Shown: positions 26,075 to 34,259 of the stretch, in pieces
Layout: every line of letters starts with the position of its first letter
How positions within the stretch are numbered: position 1 is the first letter of the stretch
Source of the DNA: Deltaproteobacteria bacterium
GTDB taxonomy: Bacteria; JAMCPX01
Length of the DNA stretch: 58,820 bases
Assembly: GCA_023382265.1 (NCBI GenBank)
Contig: JAMCPX010000035.1
Span: 1 to 58,820, forward strand
Direction of reading: 5' to 3'
Notes under the pieces: model-generated
The model's input: only the letters and a program-made list of their open reading frames with translations
The model's database searches: none
Told to the model about the DNA's origin: nothing
Made by a program: the position numbers and the translations under genes

Positions 26075-27159
26075 TGAAGATATTAAACAGATATATATTA
26101 AAAGAGTTTATGATCGTTTACACGATTTCGCTGATTGCCCTCTCAGGCCTTTTTCTTATAGTTAATATTTTTGAGAATTTGAAATTTATCCTTTCATACC
26201 ACCCATCCTTTTACGAAGTTTTTATGCTTTATTTCACTCAAATCCCAGGCATTTTATATCAGACTATCCCCATGGCGGCTCTACTTACAACAGTTATCGT
26301 ATTTGCCGTAATGTCTAAGAATAATGAGATAGGTTCACTCCTTTCTACCGGCATAAACCCTTTAACAATTGTAAAGCCTATAATCTACACTGTAATTGTT
26401 ATCTCAATAATAAACCTTGTAATAGGCGAATCAATTGTACCAAGGACAAATATTGATAATGGTTTGATTGATGCAAACATACATAATTCTAATGCAAGTA
26501 TTAACCAAAAAATCAAATTAAATAACATATGGCTTAAATCAAATAACAAAATCTACAAAATAGGGTTATTCATACCCTGGCTTGATACGATTAAAGATGT
26601 AACAGTTTATGATTTCTCTAACGATTACAAAACCTTAATATCAAGAACGGACATAGAAATCGCGAGATGGGAACAGGATCACTGGGAGGCAGCCAATGTT
26701 AATATTAGAGATTTTAAAACCAATAATCAGGTTGTTTATAGTTTCATAACGTCAACTTCATTTCAGTTTCCATACACGATCAAGGATTTTAAACATACCG
26801 AAAAAACACCGGATGAGATGAACTATTTTGAGCTTATGTCATACACACAAAAACTAAAAAAAGAAGGCTACTCTTATGCACCTTATGATGTTTCACTAAA
26901 TTTTAAGCTTTCTTACCCGTTCTCATCTCTTTTTGTAATATTAATCGTATTACCATTTTCCTTAAAGAAAAGAAAAACGGCGGGTTTTATCCTTGCTATC
27001 GGAATCGCACTAACAATAGGTTTCAGCTATTGGATTATTTTGGCACTATCTTTATCAATGGGTAATTCGGGCATTTTAAATCCTGTTTTAGCCACATGGC
27101 TACCCAATGCTATCACACTTGGTATATCTACAATTACATATACATTTACTAAATGGTAA
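26074..27159 (+). CDS. lptG: LPS export ABC transporter permease LptG
   Basis: This is the second permease of the LPS exporter, 361 residues. It begins KILNRYILKEFMIVY, has the GIPGILYQTIPMAALL-like membrane segment (TQIPGILYQTIPMAAL) and a C-terminal SYPFSSLFVILIVLPFSL block. The start chosen is the ATG that overlaps the lptF stop (TGATG); a GTG one codon earlier is also possible. It ends 10 bp from the convergent lipid-kinase gene, with no clear terminator between them. Confidence 0.92.
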   Translation: MKILNRYILKEFMIVYTISLIALSGLFLIVNIFENLKFILSYHPSFYEVFMLYFTQIPGILYQTIPMAALLTTVIVFAVMSKNNEIGSLLSTGINPLTIVKPIIYTVIVISIINLVIGESIVPRTNIDNGLIDANIHNSNASINQKIKLNNIWLKSNNKIYKIGLFIPWLDTIKDVTVYDFSNDYKTLISRTDIEIARWEQDHWEAANVNIRDFKTNNQVVYSFITSTSFQFPYTIKDFKHTEKTPDEMNYFELMSYTQKLKKEGYSYAPYDVSLNFKLSYPFSSLFVILIVLPFSLKKRKTAGFILAIGIALTIGFSYWIILALSLSMGNSGILNPVLATWLPNAITLGISTITYTFTKW

Positions 27160-27169
27160 AATATGAATT

Positions 27170-28099
27170 TTAACCCTGTATATATTTTAATACAGGCCCT
27201 GGAGTAACAAGTATGTTCGTATCTTCATACATATCTCCATCCACTGTGTATTTTAGAGGTACATGAGACCTGATTTCAGTAACACTTGCAAGTGTATCTA
27301 CTATGTTTGGAAAATTAGGCGGGCTGCCCACATACAATCTTCTTAATCTTTTTATCAACTCAAAAGCATTAGCTCTACCGGCTAATACATGAATCTTATC
27401 GGGTAACTCATTAGCCCTGTATATAGCCCTAAAATTAAGTCCTATATTTTTTATGCTTGAACTAACCACAACAGAATATTCGTCAAAACTCAATTTCACG
27501 TTATCTATAATTACTTCTGCATTTATCGGTTTAAAAAGTTTTTCTACGTACTCGGTTTTTAGTATAGCCGATGCGATACCCTTGTATATGATTTGCAATG
27601 CCTTTATCGGTCCTGGATTACCGCCTTCATAATATATATCCATGAGATTTGCGACAAAGCCTGTACCAAACATAAAACCATACCTACCATTAACATTTAA
27701 TACCTTATTCTCTCTTGTTTGAAACGGCATTCCTTTTTTATAATTATTAACAATCTTTTTTGTTATACCAATGACAGAACCTCTTATACCATTCAATGCA
27801 TTTGATATTGTATTCATGGTCCCTCCTCGCAAATGTGCGATAAGAGGCAGGCTTGTATCATTATATACCTTGATCATACTGGTAACGATCTGATGATTTG
27901 TACCATCTCCCCCATTTACGCCGACAACCTCGTACCTGTCTTTTTTTATCTCCTCTGCTACCTCTGTCAACTCTTCCAGCGATGACGGGATAAAAACTTT
28001 ACCATACCTATCAACGGCATCAATAAGATAATCAAGCAATTTCGGGTTTCTCTTATTTTTTTTGGATTTTGGGTTATGTATAATACCAATAGCTCTCAT
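27170..28099 (-). CDS. diacylglycerol kinase-family lipid kinase
   Basis: This is a roughly 309-residue member of the DAGK/sphingosine-kinase-like fold that phosphorylates a lipid hydroxyl with ATP. The nucleotide loop VNGGDGTNHQIV and the second glycine motif HLRGGTMNTISNAL are clear, as is the C-terminal beta-sandwich with VDGDMYED near the end. The ATG at 28099 has ACGGAG upstream; the frame extends 18 codons further but without support. The GGTMNT variant of the usual GTxNDFA motif is found in related but unassigned families, so the lipid substrate is unknown. Confidence 0.8.
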   Translation of the reverse strand: MRAIGIIHNPKSKKNKRNPKLLDYLIDAVDRYGKVFIPSSLEELTEVAEEIKKDRYEVVGVNGGDGTNHQIVTSMIKVYNDTSLPLIAHLRGGTMNTISNALNGIRGSVIGITKKIVNNYKKGMPFQTRENKVLNVNGRYGFMFGTGFVANLMDIYYEGGNPGPIKALQIIYKGIASAILKTEYVEKLFKPINAEVIIDNVKLSFDEYSVVVSSSIKNIGLNFRAIYRANELPDKIHVLAGRANAFELIKRLRRLYVGSPPNFPNIVDTLASVTEIRSHVPLKYTVDGDMYEDTNILVTPGPVLKYIQG

Positions 28100-28158
28100 A
28101 ATTACTCCGTAAAATAAATTTATTTGATTCTTGTATATATAATTGATACACACATTAT

Positions 28159-28857
28159 ATGAAAATAATCAAGCTATTAAAAGAAAGATTGGACAGAAAA
28201 ACTATTGTGAAAACATTAATACTTATAAGCATATTCTCATTAGCAACAATAGCAGTTTACAGCACACCGTTAAAAGAGTACGCCAACCCTCAAAAATTCA
28301 AAGCACTTGTATTCTCACTGAAAAATCAATGGGGTTATTGGACACCGTTGATCTTTATATTGGCTTTCGCAATAAAGTCGGTTATCCCATTCCCATCGTC
28401 CATTTTTCCGCTTGTCGGAGGGCTTGTTTTTGGACCATTATATGGTGCCGTATATTCAATAATAGGATCCGTAATTAGTGCAGCTATTGCATATCAGCTA
28501 TCAAGAAGACTCGGCAGGGACTTTGTATTGAAAGTGCTTGGGACAAAAGCAAAAACACTCGATCGCTTGACAAATGTCCATGGGCTTGAGGTTGTATTGT
28601 TTTTTAGAATCGTGCCGTCCCTTCCTTTTGATGTGTTCAATCTCGGTGCCGGTTTATCAAGTATCACATTCTCCGATTTTGTTATCGGAACAGTCATTGG
28701 AATGATACCATGGTCTTTTGCATTAAGCTATCTGGGAGATCATTTAATGAATTTTAAGGTAAATTTTGTTTCTCTGCTTTCCTTATTCCTGATCATTGCA
28801 ATAATTACACTGCCGATTCTTATAAAGAAGTTTTCACACAATTCAAAGAAAAGCTAA
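28159..28857 (+). CDS. VTT-domain (TVP38/TMEM64, DedA-like) membrane protein
   Basis: This 232-residue inner-membrane protein has an N-terminal helix, the re-entrant motif region (SVIPFPSSIFPLVGGLVFGPLYG) and the second conserved block RIVPSLPFDVFNLGAGLSSI, followed by IGTVIGMIPWSFALSYLGDH. VTT proteins act as lipid scramblases or flippases in several organisms. No Shine-Dalgarno precedes the ATG; a perfect TATAAT 15 nt upstream would give a leader of about 9 nt, and a TTGATT lies 35 nt upstream. Confidence 0.85.
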   Translation: MKIIKLLKERLDRKTIVKTLILISIFSLATIAVYSTPLKEYANPQKFKALVFSLKNQWGYWTPLIFILAFAIKSVIPFPSSIFPLVGGLVFGPLYGAVYSIIGSVISAAIAYQLSRRLGRDFVLKVLGTKAKTLDRLTNVHGLEVVLFFRIVPSLPFDVFNLGAGLSSITFSDFVIGTVIGMIPWSFALSYLGDHLMNFKVNFVSLLSLFLIIAIITLPILIKKFSHNSKKS

Positions 28858-28971
28858 TCCGGAAAATTCACACCCATATTTTTTTTAACATATTTTTCCG
28901 GTTAACAAAAACTTGTTTATGCTATTTTGTAATCATACAAATCAAAAAAAGACATAAAAAACTAATGTAAT

Positions 28972-29431
28972 ATGAAAGATATAGAGATTACTAAACATAA
29001 GTTAAGATCCGCCGATATGAAGCTTACAGAGGATTGAGATACTTAAAATACTTGAGAATAATCGTAACCATCCAACCGCAATTGATATTTATAAAAGCCT
29101 TAAAACAAATCAGCCTGAGGTGTCCTTTACAACCGTTTATAATACGCTTGAACTGCTTACAAAGATTGGAGAAATAAATAAATTGATATTGGATTTCGAG
29201 CGTGCTCATTATAATCCGGATGTTAGACAGCACTATCACGCTATTTGTACCGGATGTGGTATCATATCCGATATAGAGCAATCTTTCGATTTATCAATAG
29301 ATAAAATCAAGGTTCATAAGTTCTCGCAACTTACAGAGTTCCATATAGATTTTTTTGGAATATACGAGAAATGTGCAGATCTTTCAAAAAAAGAAAAGCA
29401 GGTTAAGAAACCTGCTTTTTACAGTGCTTAG
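28972..29431 (+). pseudogene. Fur/PerR-family metalloregulator, frameshifted
   Basis: The first frame reads MKDIEITKHKLRSADMKLTED and stops at 29035. The next frame continues QRIEILKILENNRNHPTAIDIY, then SFTTVYNTLELL, HYHAICTGCGI and FFGIYEKC. The family normally has LTPQR at the junction; here CTT-ACA runs straight into AG-AGG, as if four bases were lost. Of the two structural zinc CxxC pairs, the first (CTGC) is intact but the second reads YEKC, so one cysteine is gone. The last 13 codons read through a terminator hairpin. Together these argue for an inactive gene. Confidence 0.85.
29394..29420 (+). terminator. bidirectional intrinsic terminator
   Basis: AAGCAGGTT-aaga-AACCTGCTT gives a 9-bp stem flanked by A- and T-runs on both strands. 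It lies inside the final codons of the Fur relic and between it and the convergent cytochrome gene, so it can end both transcripts. Confidence 0.85.
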
Positions 29432-29441
29432 AGAATATTCT

Positions 29442-29720
29442 TTATTTACTTTTTTGTGATACTGAAACCAAGTAGTTGGTTATCTCTTTTGCCTCTTTGT
29501 CATTTATCCATTTTGGATTCATCTTTTGCATTTTTGCAACGCTTTGTTCCCAGCCTGCACGATCCTTTTTCATGTGAAGCGGCATTTCGTAGCTATGACA
29601 TTTTGAGCACTTTGTTTTAAAAATTTGCTCCACACCTGCTGATTTCCCTGCACCCATTGCAGGTAGAGATACCAAAGCTACTGCTGCTAACAGCGTTACC
29701 AACGATATTATCTTTTTCAT
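29442..29720 (-). CDS. small secreted monoheme cytochrome c
   Basis: This protein has 92 residues. The ATG at 29720 has GGAGGT upstream; the longer frame overlapping pnp is unsupported. A signal peptide (KKIISLVTLLAAVALVSLPA) is followed by a single heme site CSKCH and a short helical remainder with MQKMNPKWINDKEA; one of its Met residues is the likely sixth ligand. The size and WINDKEAKEITNYL tail match the small periplasmic cytochromes that shuttle electrons in anaerobic or sulphur-cycling bacteria. It follows pnp by 31 bp on the same strand and may be read from that operon. Confidence 0.85.
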   Translation of the reverse strand: MKKIISLVTLLAAVALVSLPAMGAGKSAGVEQIFKTKCSKCHSYEMPLHMKKDRAGWEQSVAKMQKMNPKWINDKEAKEITNYLVSVSQKSK

Positions 29721-29751
29721 GTTTTCACCTCCATTCCATAATATAACTAAG

Positions 29752-31854
29752 TTACTCCTGCTCACTTTCATTCGTTGTATTTTTTAAAGCCTCTTTCCTT
29801 GATAGCCTTATTTTTCCTTCTCTATCTATATCTATAACTTTTACTGTAATCTCATCACCTTCCCTTGCAATATCTTCAACCCTTTTTACCTTATGATCCG
29901 CAAGCTGTGATATATGAACAAGCCCTTCAACTCCCGGAAACAGTTCAACAAATGCACCGAAATCCACTACCTTCTTTACCTTGCCTACATACGTTTGGCC
30001 TATTTCAGCATCGGTTGTTAATCCTTTTACCATCTTTAATGCTTCCGCCATCATAGCTGTATCGTTTGAAGCTATACGTACCTTGCCGCTGTCATCTACA
30101 TCTATCTTCACTTTTGTTTTTTCTATGATAGCTTTTATGTTCTTACCTCCAGGCCCGATAAGATCCTTTATCCTTGCGTTCCTTATGTTCATATGAACAA
30201 TTCTTGGGGCATATTCTGAGATATCTGCCCGCGGTATGGATATGGTTTGCATCATAATATCCAATATATGCAGCCTTGCCGTTCTCGCCTTTTTAAGAGC
30301 ATCCTGCATGATCGATTCTGTAACGCCCTTTATCTTTATATCCATCTGTATTGAGGTAACACCCTCTTTTGTCCCGGCAACTTTAAAATCCATATCACCA
30401 AGATGATCCTCATCCCCGAGTATATCAGTAAGAATAAAATAATTGTCGCTTTCTTTGATAAGTCCCATTGCAACGCCTGCAACAGGGGATTTAATAGGGA
30501 CCCCACCGTCCATGAGGGAAAGTGTTGCACCGCATACAGTTGCCATTGAAGAAGAACCATTACTTTCAAGTATATCCGATACGATTCTGATAGTATAGGG
30601 AAAATCATCCTCAAACGGAATAATCGGAGCTATTGCTCTTTCCGCAAGTGCCCCGTGCCCGATCTCCCTTCTACCGGGACCTCTCAATTGTTTAACTTCA
30701 CCTACTGAGAATGGCGGGAAATTATAATGAAGCATAAATCGCTTTTTATTTTCACCTCCGATCTCGTCTATAAATTGCACATCATCAAATGTACCGATCG
30801 TTGTAACAACAAGTGCCTGCGTTTCGCCTCTTGTAAAAAGAGCCGAACCGTGTGTCCTTGGCAATACGCTGACTTCACATGTTATGGGTCTTACTTCATC
30901 TAATTTTCTACCATCGATACGTTTTTGACCGTTTACTATCATGTCTCTAGCTATTGTTGACTGCAGCTTTTCAATGGCCATCTCTACTTCTACCGGTTCA
31001 TACTTACCATCGGTTGCAAACTCTTCATCTGCTTTTTTAAAAAGTTCCCTCTGTTTCGCCTGTCTTTCCTGTTTTACCTTCGTTGTTAAACTATCTTTCA
31101 ATACATCCGTATATCTCTCTTGAACAATTTTATACAACTCATCGCTTATGCTGTTATCAATGTAGGTACGTTTTGTTAAATTCAATTCTTTTGCAATTGA
31201 CTCCTGCAGGTCTATCATGGGCTGCATCATTTTATGGCCAAAAAATATCGCTTTTAAAACATCCTCTTCCGGTACAATACGAGCCCCCCCTTCCACCATA
31301 ACAACTGCATCTCTGCTTCCTGCTACAATTATATCAAGATCGCTGTTTAAGAGTTGTGCCGGGGTCGGATTTATAATTAGTTCACCGTTGATTCTTCCCA
31401 CCTCTACCGCTGCGATTGGTCCCGCAAAAGGTATATCGGAGAACATAAGCGCAGACGATGCACCCGTTATAGCTATTATATCCGGATCATTTTCCTGATC
31501 TGCCGATATAACCGATGCTATGATCTGTGTTTCGTAATTAAAACCCTTTGGAATAAGAGGTCTGATAGGTCTATCTATCAATCTTGAAGATAAAATCTCT
31601 TTCTCTGACGGCCTGCCTTCTCTTTTAAAATATCCGCCTGGAATTCTACCGGCGCCATAAAATCTTTCCTGATATTCAACTGTCAAAGGTAAAAAATCCT
31701 GTTTTTCAACCGGCGTATAAGCTGCTACTGCCGTTATCAGGACCACCGTATCTGCATAACCTACCACAGCAGAGCCGTGTGCCTGTTTTGCCATTTTTCC
31801 TATTTCTATCGAAAATTCTCTTGATCCGACTTGGACTGTTTTTTTTATTTTCAT
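29752..31854 (-). CDS. pnp: polyribonucleotide nucleotidyltransferase (PNPase)
   Basis: PNPase degrades RNA 3' to 5' by phosphorolysis as a trimer. The 700-residue length is standard. Two RNase PH domains (1-140 and about 320-540, with the catalytic region HLGDMDFKVAGT) flank a helical linker, followed by a KH domain (LIGPGGKNIKAIIE) and an S1 domain (GKVKKVVDFGAFVELFPGVE). The ATG lies 1 bp after the rpsO stop, with AAGGAAG inside the rpsO end, so the two are tightly coupled as in many bacteria. Confidence 0.98.
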   Translation of the reverse strand: MKIKKTVQVGSREFSIEIGKMAKQAHGSAVVGYADTVVLITAVAAYTPVEKQDFLPLTVEYQERFYGAGRIPGGYFKREGRPSEKEILSSRLIDRPIRPLIPKGFNYETQIIASVISADQENDPDIIAITGASSALMFSDIPFAGPIAAVEVGRINGELIINPTPAQLLNSDLDIIVAGSRDAVVMVEGGARIVPEEDVLKAIFFGHKMMQPMIDLQESIAKELNLTKRTYIDNSISDELYKIVQERYTDVLKDSLTTKVKQERQAKQRELFKKADEEFATDGKYEPVEVEMAIEKLQSTIARDMIVNGQKRIDGRKLDEVRPITCEVSVLPRTHGSALFTRGETQALVVTTIGTFDDVQFIDEIGGENKKRFMLHYNFPPFSVGEVKQLRGPGRREIGHGALAERAIAPIIPFEDDFPYTIRIVSDILESNGSSSMATVCGATLSLMDGGVPIKSPVAGVAMGLIKESDNYFILTDILGDEDHLGDMDFKVAGTKEGVTSIQMDIKIKGVTESIMQDALKKARTARLHILDIMMQTISIPRADISEYAPRIVHMNIRNARIKDLIGPGGKNIKAIIEKTKVKIDVDDSGKVRIASNDTAMMAEALKMVKGLTTDAEIGQTYVGKVKKVVDFGAFVELFPGVEGLVHISQLADHKVKRVEDIAREGDEITVKVIDIDREGKIRLSRKEALKNTTNESEQE

Positions 31855-31855
31855 T

Positions 31856-32125
31856 TTACTTCCTTAATCCTAACTTATTTATCACTTCCTTATACCTGTC
31901 CTCTGAATGCCTTTTTAGATAGGTAAGCAAACTACGTCTCTGGCTTACAATCTTCAATAGACCCCTTCTTGAGTGATGATCTTTTTTATGCACCTTGAAG
32001 TGCTCCTCCAAAGAATTTATTCTCCCTGTAAGCAGAGCTATCTGGACCTCCGGCGAACCCGTATCCTGTTCATGCTGTTTATAAGTGTTTATTAACTCTG
32101 CTTTCTTTTCCTTTGTTAACGTCAT
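31856..32125 (-). CDS. rpsO: 30S ribosomal protein S15
   Basis: This is the 89-residue full-length S15, which binds the central domain of 16S rRNA. The conserved core [26 protein letters not shown] and the start [15 protein letters not shown] are present. An AGGAGG-type Shine-Dalgarno precedes the ATG. It is the next-to-last gene of the rimP-pnp operon. Confidence 0.98.
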   Translation of the reverse strand: MTLTKEKKAELINTYKQHEQDTGSPEVQIALLTGRINSLEEHFKVHKKDHHSRRGLLKIVSQRRSLLTYLKRHSEDRYKEVINKLGLRK

Positions 32126-32166
32126 TTTTTCCTCCTGTACTAATTACATTTTTATTATCATTTTTA

Positions 32167-32907
32167 TCAATTTCTTATTTTTTCTTCAAATAATCTACTA
32201 TCTTTTATATTACTTACAAGTCTTTCCATGGGTATTATAAAACTAAAATCATTATTCTTGCTCATTTGTCCTATTGCATTTGCGGTAAAAGCGTTTTCTA
32301 ATTTTAATTCACCTATACTAAGCCGTGTCAAATCAGTAACATGGGCATAACAGCCTACAACATCCCCAATCGATTTAGCAAGTGCTCTAATATAAGTTCC
32401 TGATGAAACACGCGACGTCAACATTACATAAGGCAAGTTGAATTCATCAATAGCTATATTAAATACTTTTACGACTCTCGGTTTGACATCTATTGCTTCG
32501 CCTCTCCTTGCGTATTTGTACAAGGGCATACCTTTAAACTTGACGGCCGAAAACATGGGGGGAAATTGCTCTATTTCACCAATAAAGGATTTTATTGCTT
32601 CACCAAATCTTTCTTTCGATATAAACTTATAATCGCCTTCCTTAATTATTTTACCGGTGCTATCCATTGTATCAGTATCCTGACCTAATTTTATAGTAAA
32701 TCTATATACCTTGTCTTGCTTGATAAAATGATTCGCGAGTTTTGTACTGTTACCGATAAGTATAATGAGTAAACCGGTTGCAATCGGATCGAGTGTGCCT
32801 GTATGACCGATTTTTTTTGTTGATAGAAATCCTTTCAAGAGCCTTATAACATCATAAGAGGTTATGCCTTTGGGTTTATCAACCAATATGAGTCCCGAGC
32901 GTTCCAT
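32167..32907 (-). CDS. truB: tRNA pseudouridine-55 synthase
   Basis: TruB makes the pseudouridine of the T loop in tRNAs. The 246-residue protein opens with LILVDKPKGITSYDVI and has the catalytic-Asp motif GHTGTLDPIATGLL, then the KLGQDTDTMDSTGKI and SSGTYIRALAKSIG blocks. The C-terminal PUA-like extension is short. The start follows the nrnA stop by 1 bp, without a clear Shine-Dalgarno, so translation is probably coupled. Confidence 0.97.
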   Translation of the reverse strand: MERSGLILVDKPKGITSYDVIRLLKGFLSTKKIGHTGTLDPIATGLLIILIGNSTKLANHFIKQDKVYRFTIKLGQDTDTMDSTGKIIKEGDYKFISKERFGEAIKSFIGEIEQFPPMFSAVKFKGMPLYKYARRGEAIDVKPRVVKVFNIAIDEFNLPYVMLTSRVSSGTYIRALAKSIGDVVGCYAHVTDLTRLSIGELKLENAFTANAIGQMSKNNDFSFIIPMERLVSNIKDSRLFEEKIRN

Positions 32908-32908
32908 T

Positions 32909-33874
32909 CTATTTTAACCTGTCCGCAATAGCTGTGAATATGCTGTTTTTTACATCAAATAGTATGCCGTCCATCGTGCATCCTGCTGCATTCTTATGCC
33001 CGCCGCCGCCAAACACCTGTGCTATGGCCGAAACATCAACATCGTTTTTTGAACGCATACTTATCTTATATTTATTATCATCTACTTCTCTGAACATTGC
33101 TGCAACAGCCACGCCGCTTATGGATCTTGGGTAATCTATAAATCCTTCTGCGTCATCCTTTGTCGTACCTGTTGCATGGTACATTTGTCTGGTAAGCTCT
33201 ATAGAGGCGATTTTACCATTAACAGATAATTCAAGTGTTTTTAACACCATCTCAAGCAGTTTTAGCCTGCCGAGCGATTGATTTTCATAAAGTTTATCCG
33301 ATATTTCTGTTATGTTAGCGCCATTTTGTATAAGCTCAGATGCTATTTTTAATGTTTTTGCTGTAGTGTTTCTATACCTGAATGAACCCGTATCGTAAAT
33401 AATGCCGGTTAAAAGAAGAGACGCAATAGTAGTGTCAATTTTTATACCCATTTTACGGAAAAGTGTATAAACGAGTTCTGCTGTTGCAGATGATGCTGGA
33501 TCAACGATATTGAGATCACCAAACCTTGTGTTAGTCCTATGATGATCTACATTTACAATCATTTTTTTATCCTTCGGTGGGAATTTATCTCCAAGCATAT
33601 CAATGCTTCCTGCATCAAGAGATAAAACAACATCAAACTTATTATCAGGGATATCTTTACTTACTTCTGATGCAAAAGGCATAAAATCCATATACTTTGG
33701 CAGACCGTCAAAATTATGCACAAAAACAGTTTTCCCTGCCGAGTTAAGATAATAATAAAAAGCCAAAGCTGAACCAATCGTATCCGGCTCTGGATTTATG
33801 TGTGAAAATATTAAAAACGTTTTTGCATCTTTTATAACTTTACTCAATTCGTTTATAACTTTTTTTTGTATCAT
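32909..33874 (-). CDS. nrnA: DHH-family bifunctional oligoribonuclease/pAp phosphatase (NrnA)
   Basis: NrnA removes di- to penta-ribonucleotides and dephosphorylates pAp. The 321-residue protein shows the DHH metal motifs HINPEPDTIGSALAFYYYL, VLSLDAGSIDML and DHHRTN, and the DHHA1 substrate motif FGGGGHKNAAGCTMDG. It overlaps rbfA by ATGA. Its place between rbfA and truB is typical of many bacterial lineages. Confidence 0.93.
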   Translation of the reverse strand: MIQKKVINELSKVIKDAKTFLIFSHINPEPDTIGSALAFYYYLNSAGKTVFVHNFDGLPKYMDFMPFASEVSKDIPDNKFDVVLSLDAGSIDMLGDKFPPKDKKMIVNVDHHRTNTRFGDLNIVDPASSATAELVYTLFRKMGIKIDTTIASLLLTGIIYDTGSFRYRNTTAKTLKIASELIQNGANITEISDKLYENQSLGRLKLLEMVLKTLELSVNGKIASIELTRQMYHATGTTKDDAEGFIDYPRSISGVAVAAMFREVDDNKYKISMRSKNDVDVSAIAQVFGGGGHKNAAGCTMDGILFDVKNSIFTAIADRLK

Positions 33875-34218
33875 GAATGCTTTATGCCTTTTAAGATATT
33901 ATCTATGTGTTCTCCGTAATCAAGAGATATATCATATTTAAATGAAATTAAAGGAATGGTTTTAACATTCAGATGACACAGGAGTAATTCTTTCCTTATA
34001 AAACCCGATGCGCCGTTAAGTAATTTACCCGTATCCTTCTTTACCTTTTCATCGCCTATAACGGTGTAATATACCGTTGCAGCCTTAAAATCACCGGTAA
34101 CAATAACATCATTTATTGTTATGAATCCTATTCTTGGATCCCTCAGCCTTGTCGTAATAATCCTTATTATTTCCTTTCTTAACACTTCGCCAAATCTTTG
34201 TTTCCTGTTAGGTATCAT
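33871..34218 (-). CDS. rbfA: ribosome-binding factor A
   Basis: RbfA is a KH-fold cold-shock protein needed for 30S maturation and 16S 5'-end processing. The 115-residue sequence has RKQRFGEVLRKEIIRIITTRLRDP in two stretches, ITINDVIVTGDFKAATVYYTV and the C-terminal IPLISFKYDISLDYGEHID. It sits 41 bp after infB and overlaps nrnA. No Shine-Dalgarno is seen. Confidence 0.95.
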   Translation of the reverse strand: MIPNRKQRFGEVLRKEIIRIITTRLRDPRIGFITINDVIVTGDFKAATVYYTVIGDEKVKKDTGKLLNGASGFIRKELLLCHLNVKTIPLISFKYDISLDYGEHIDNILKGIKHS

Positions 34219-34259
34219 AAATTGTTCTATTCAACAAATGTAAAAATGAATAAAGCCGT

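Noticed and set aside
28859-28901. CCGGAAAA...TTTTCCGG as terminator after the VTT gene
   Set aside because: The 27-nt loop and lack of a U-tract make it too weak to annotate as a terminator.
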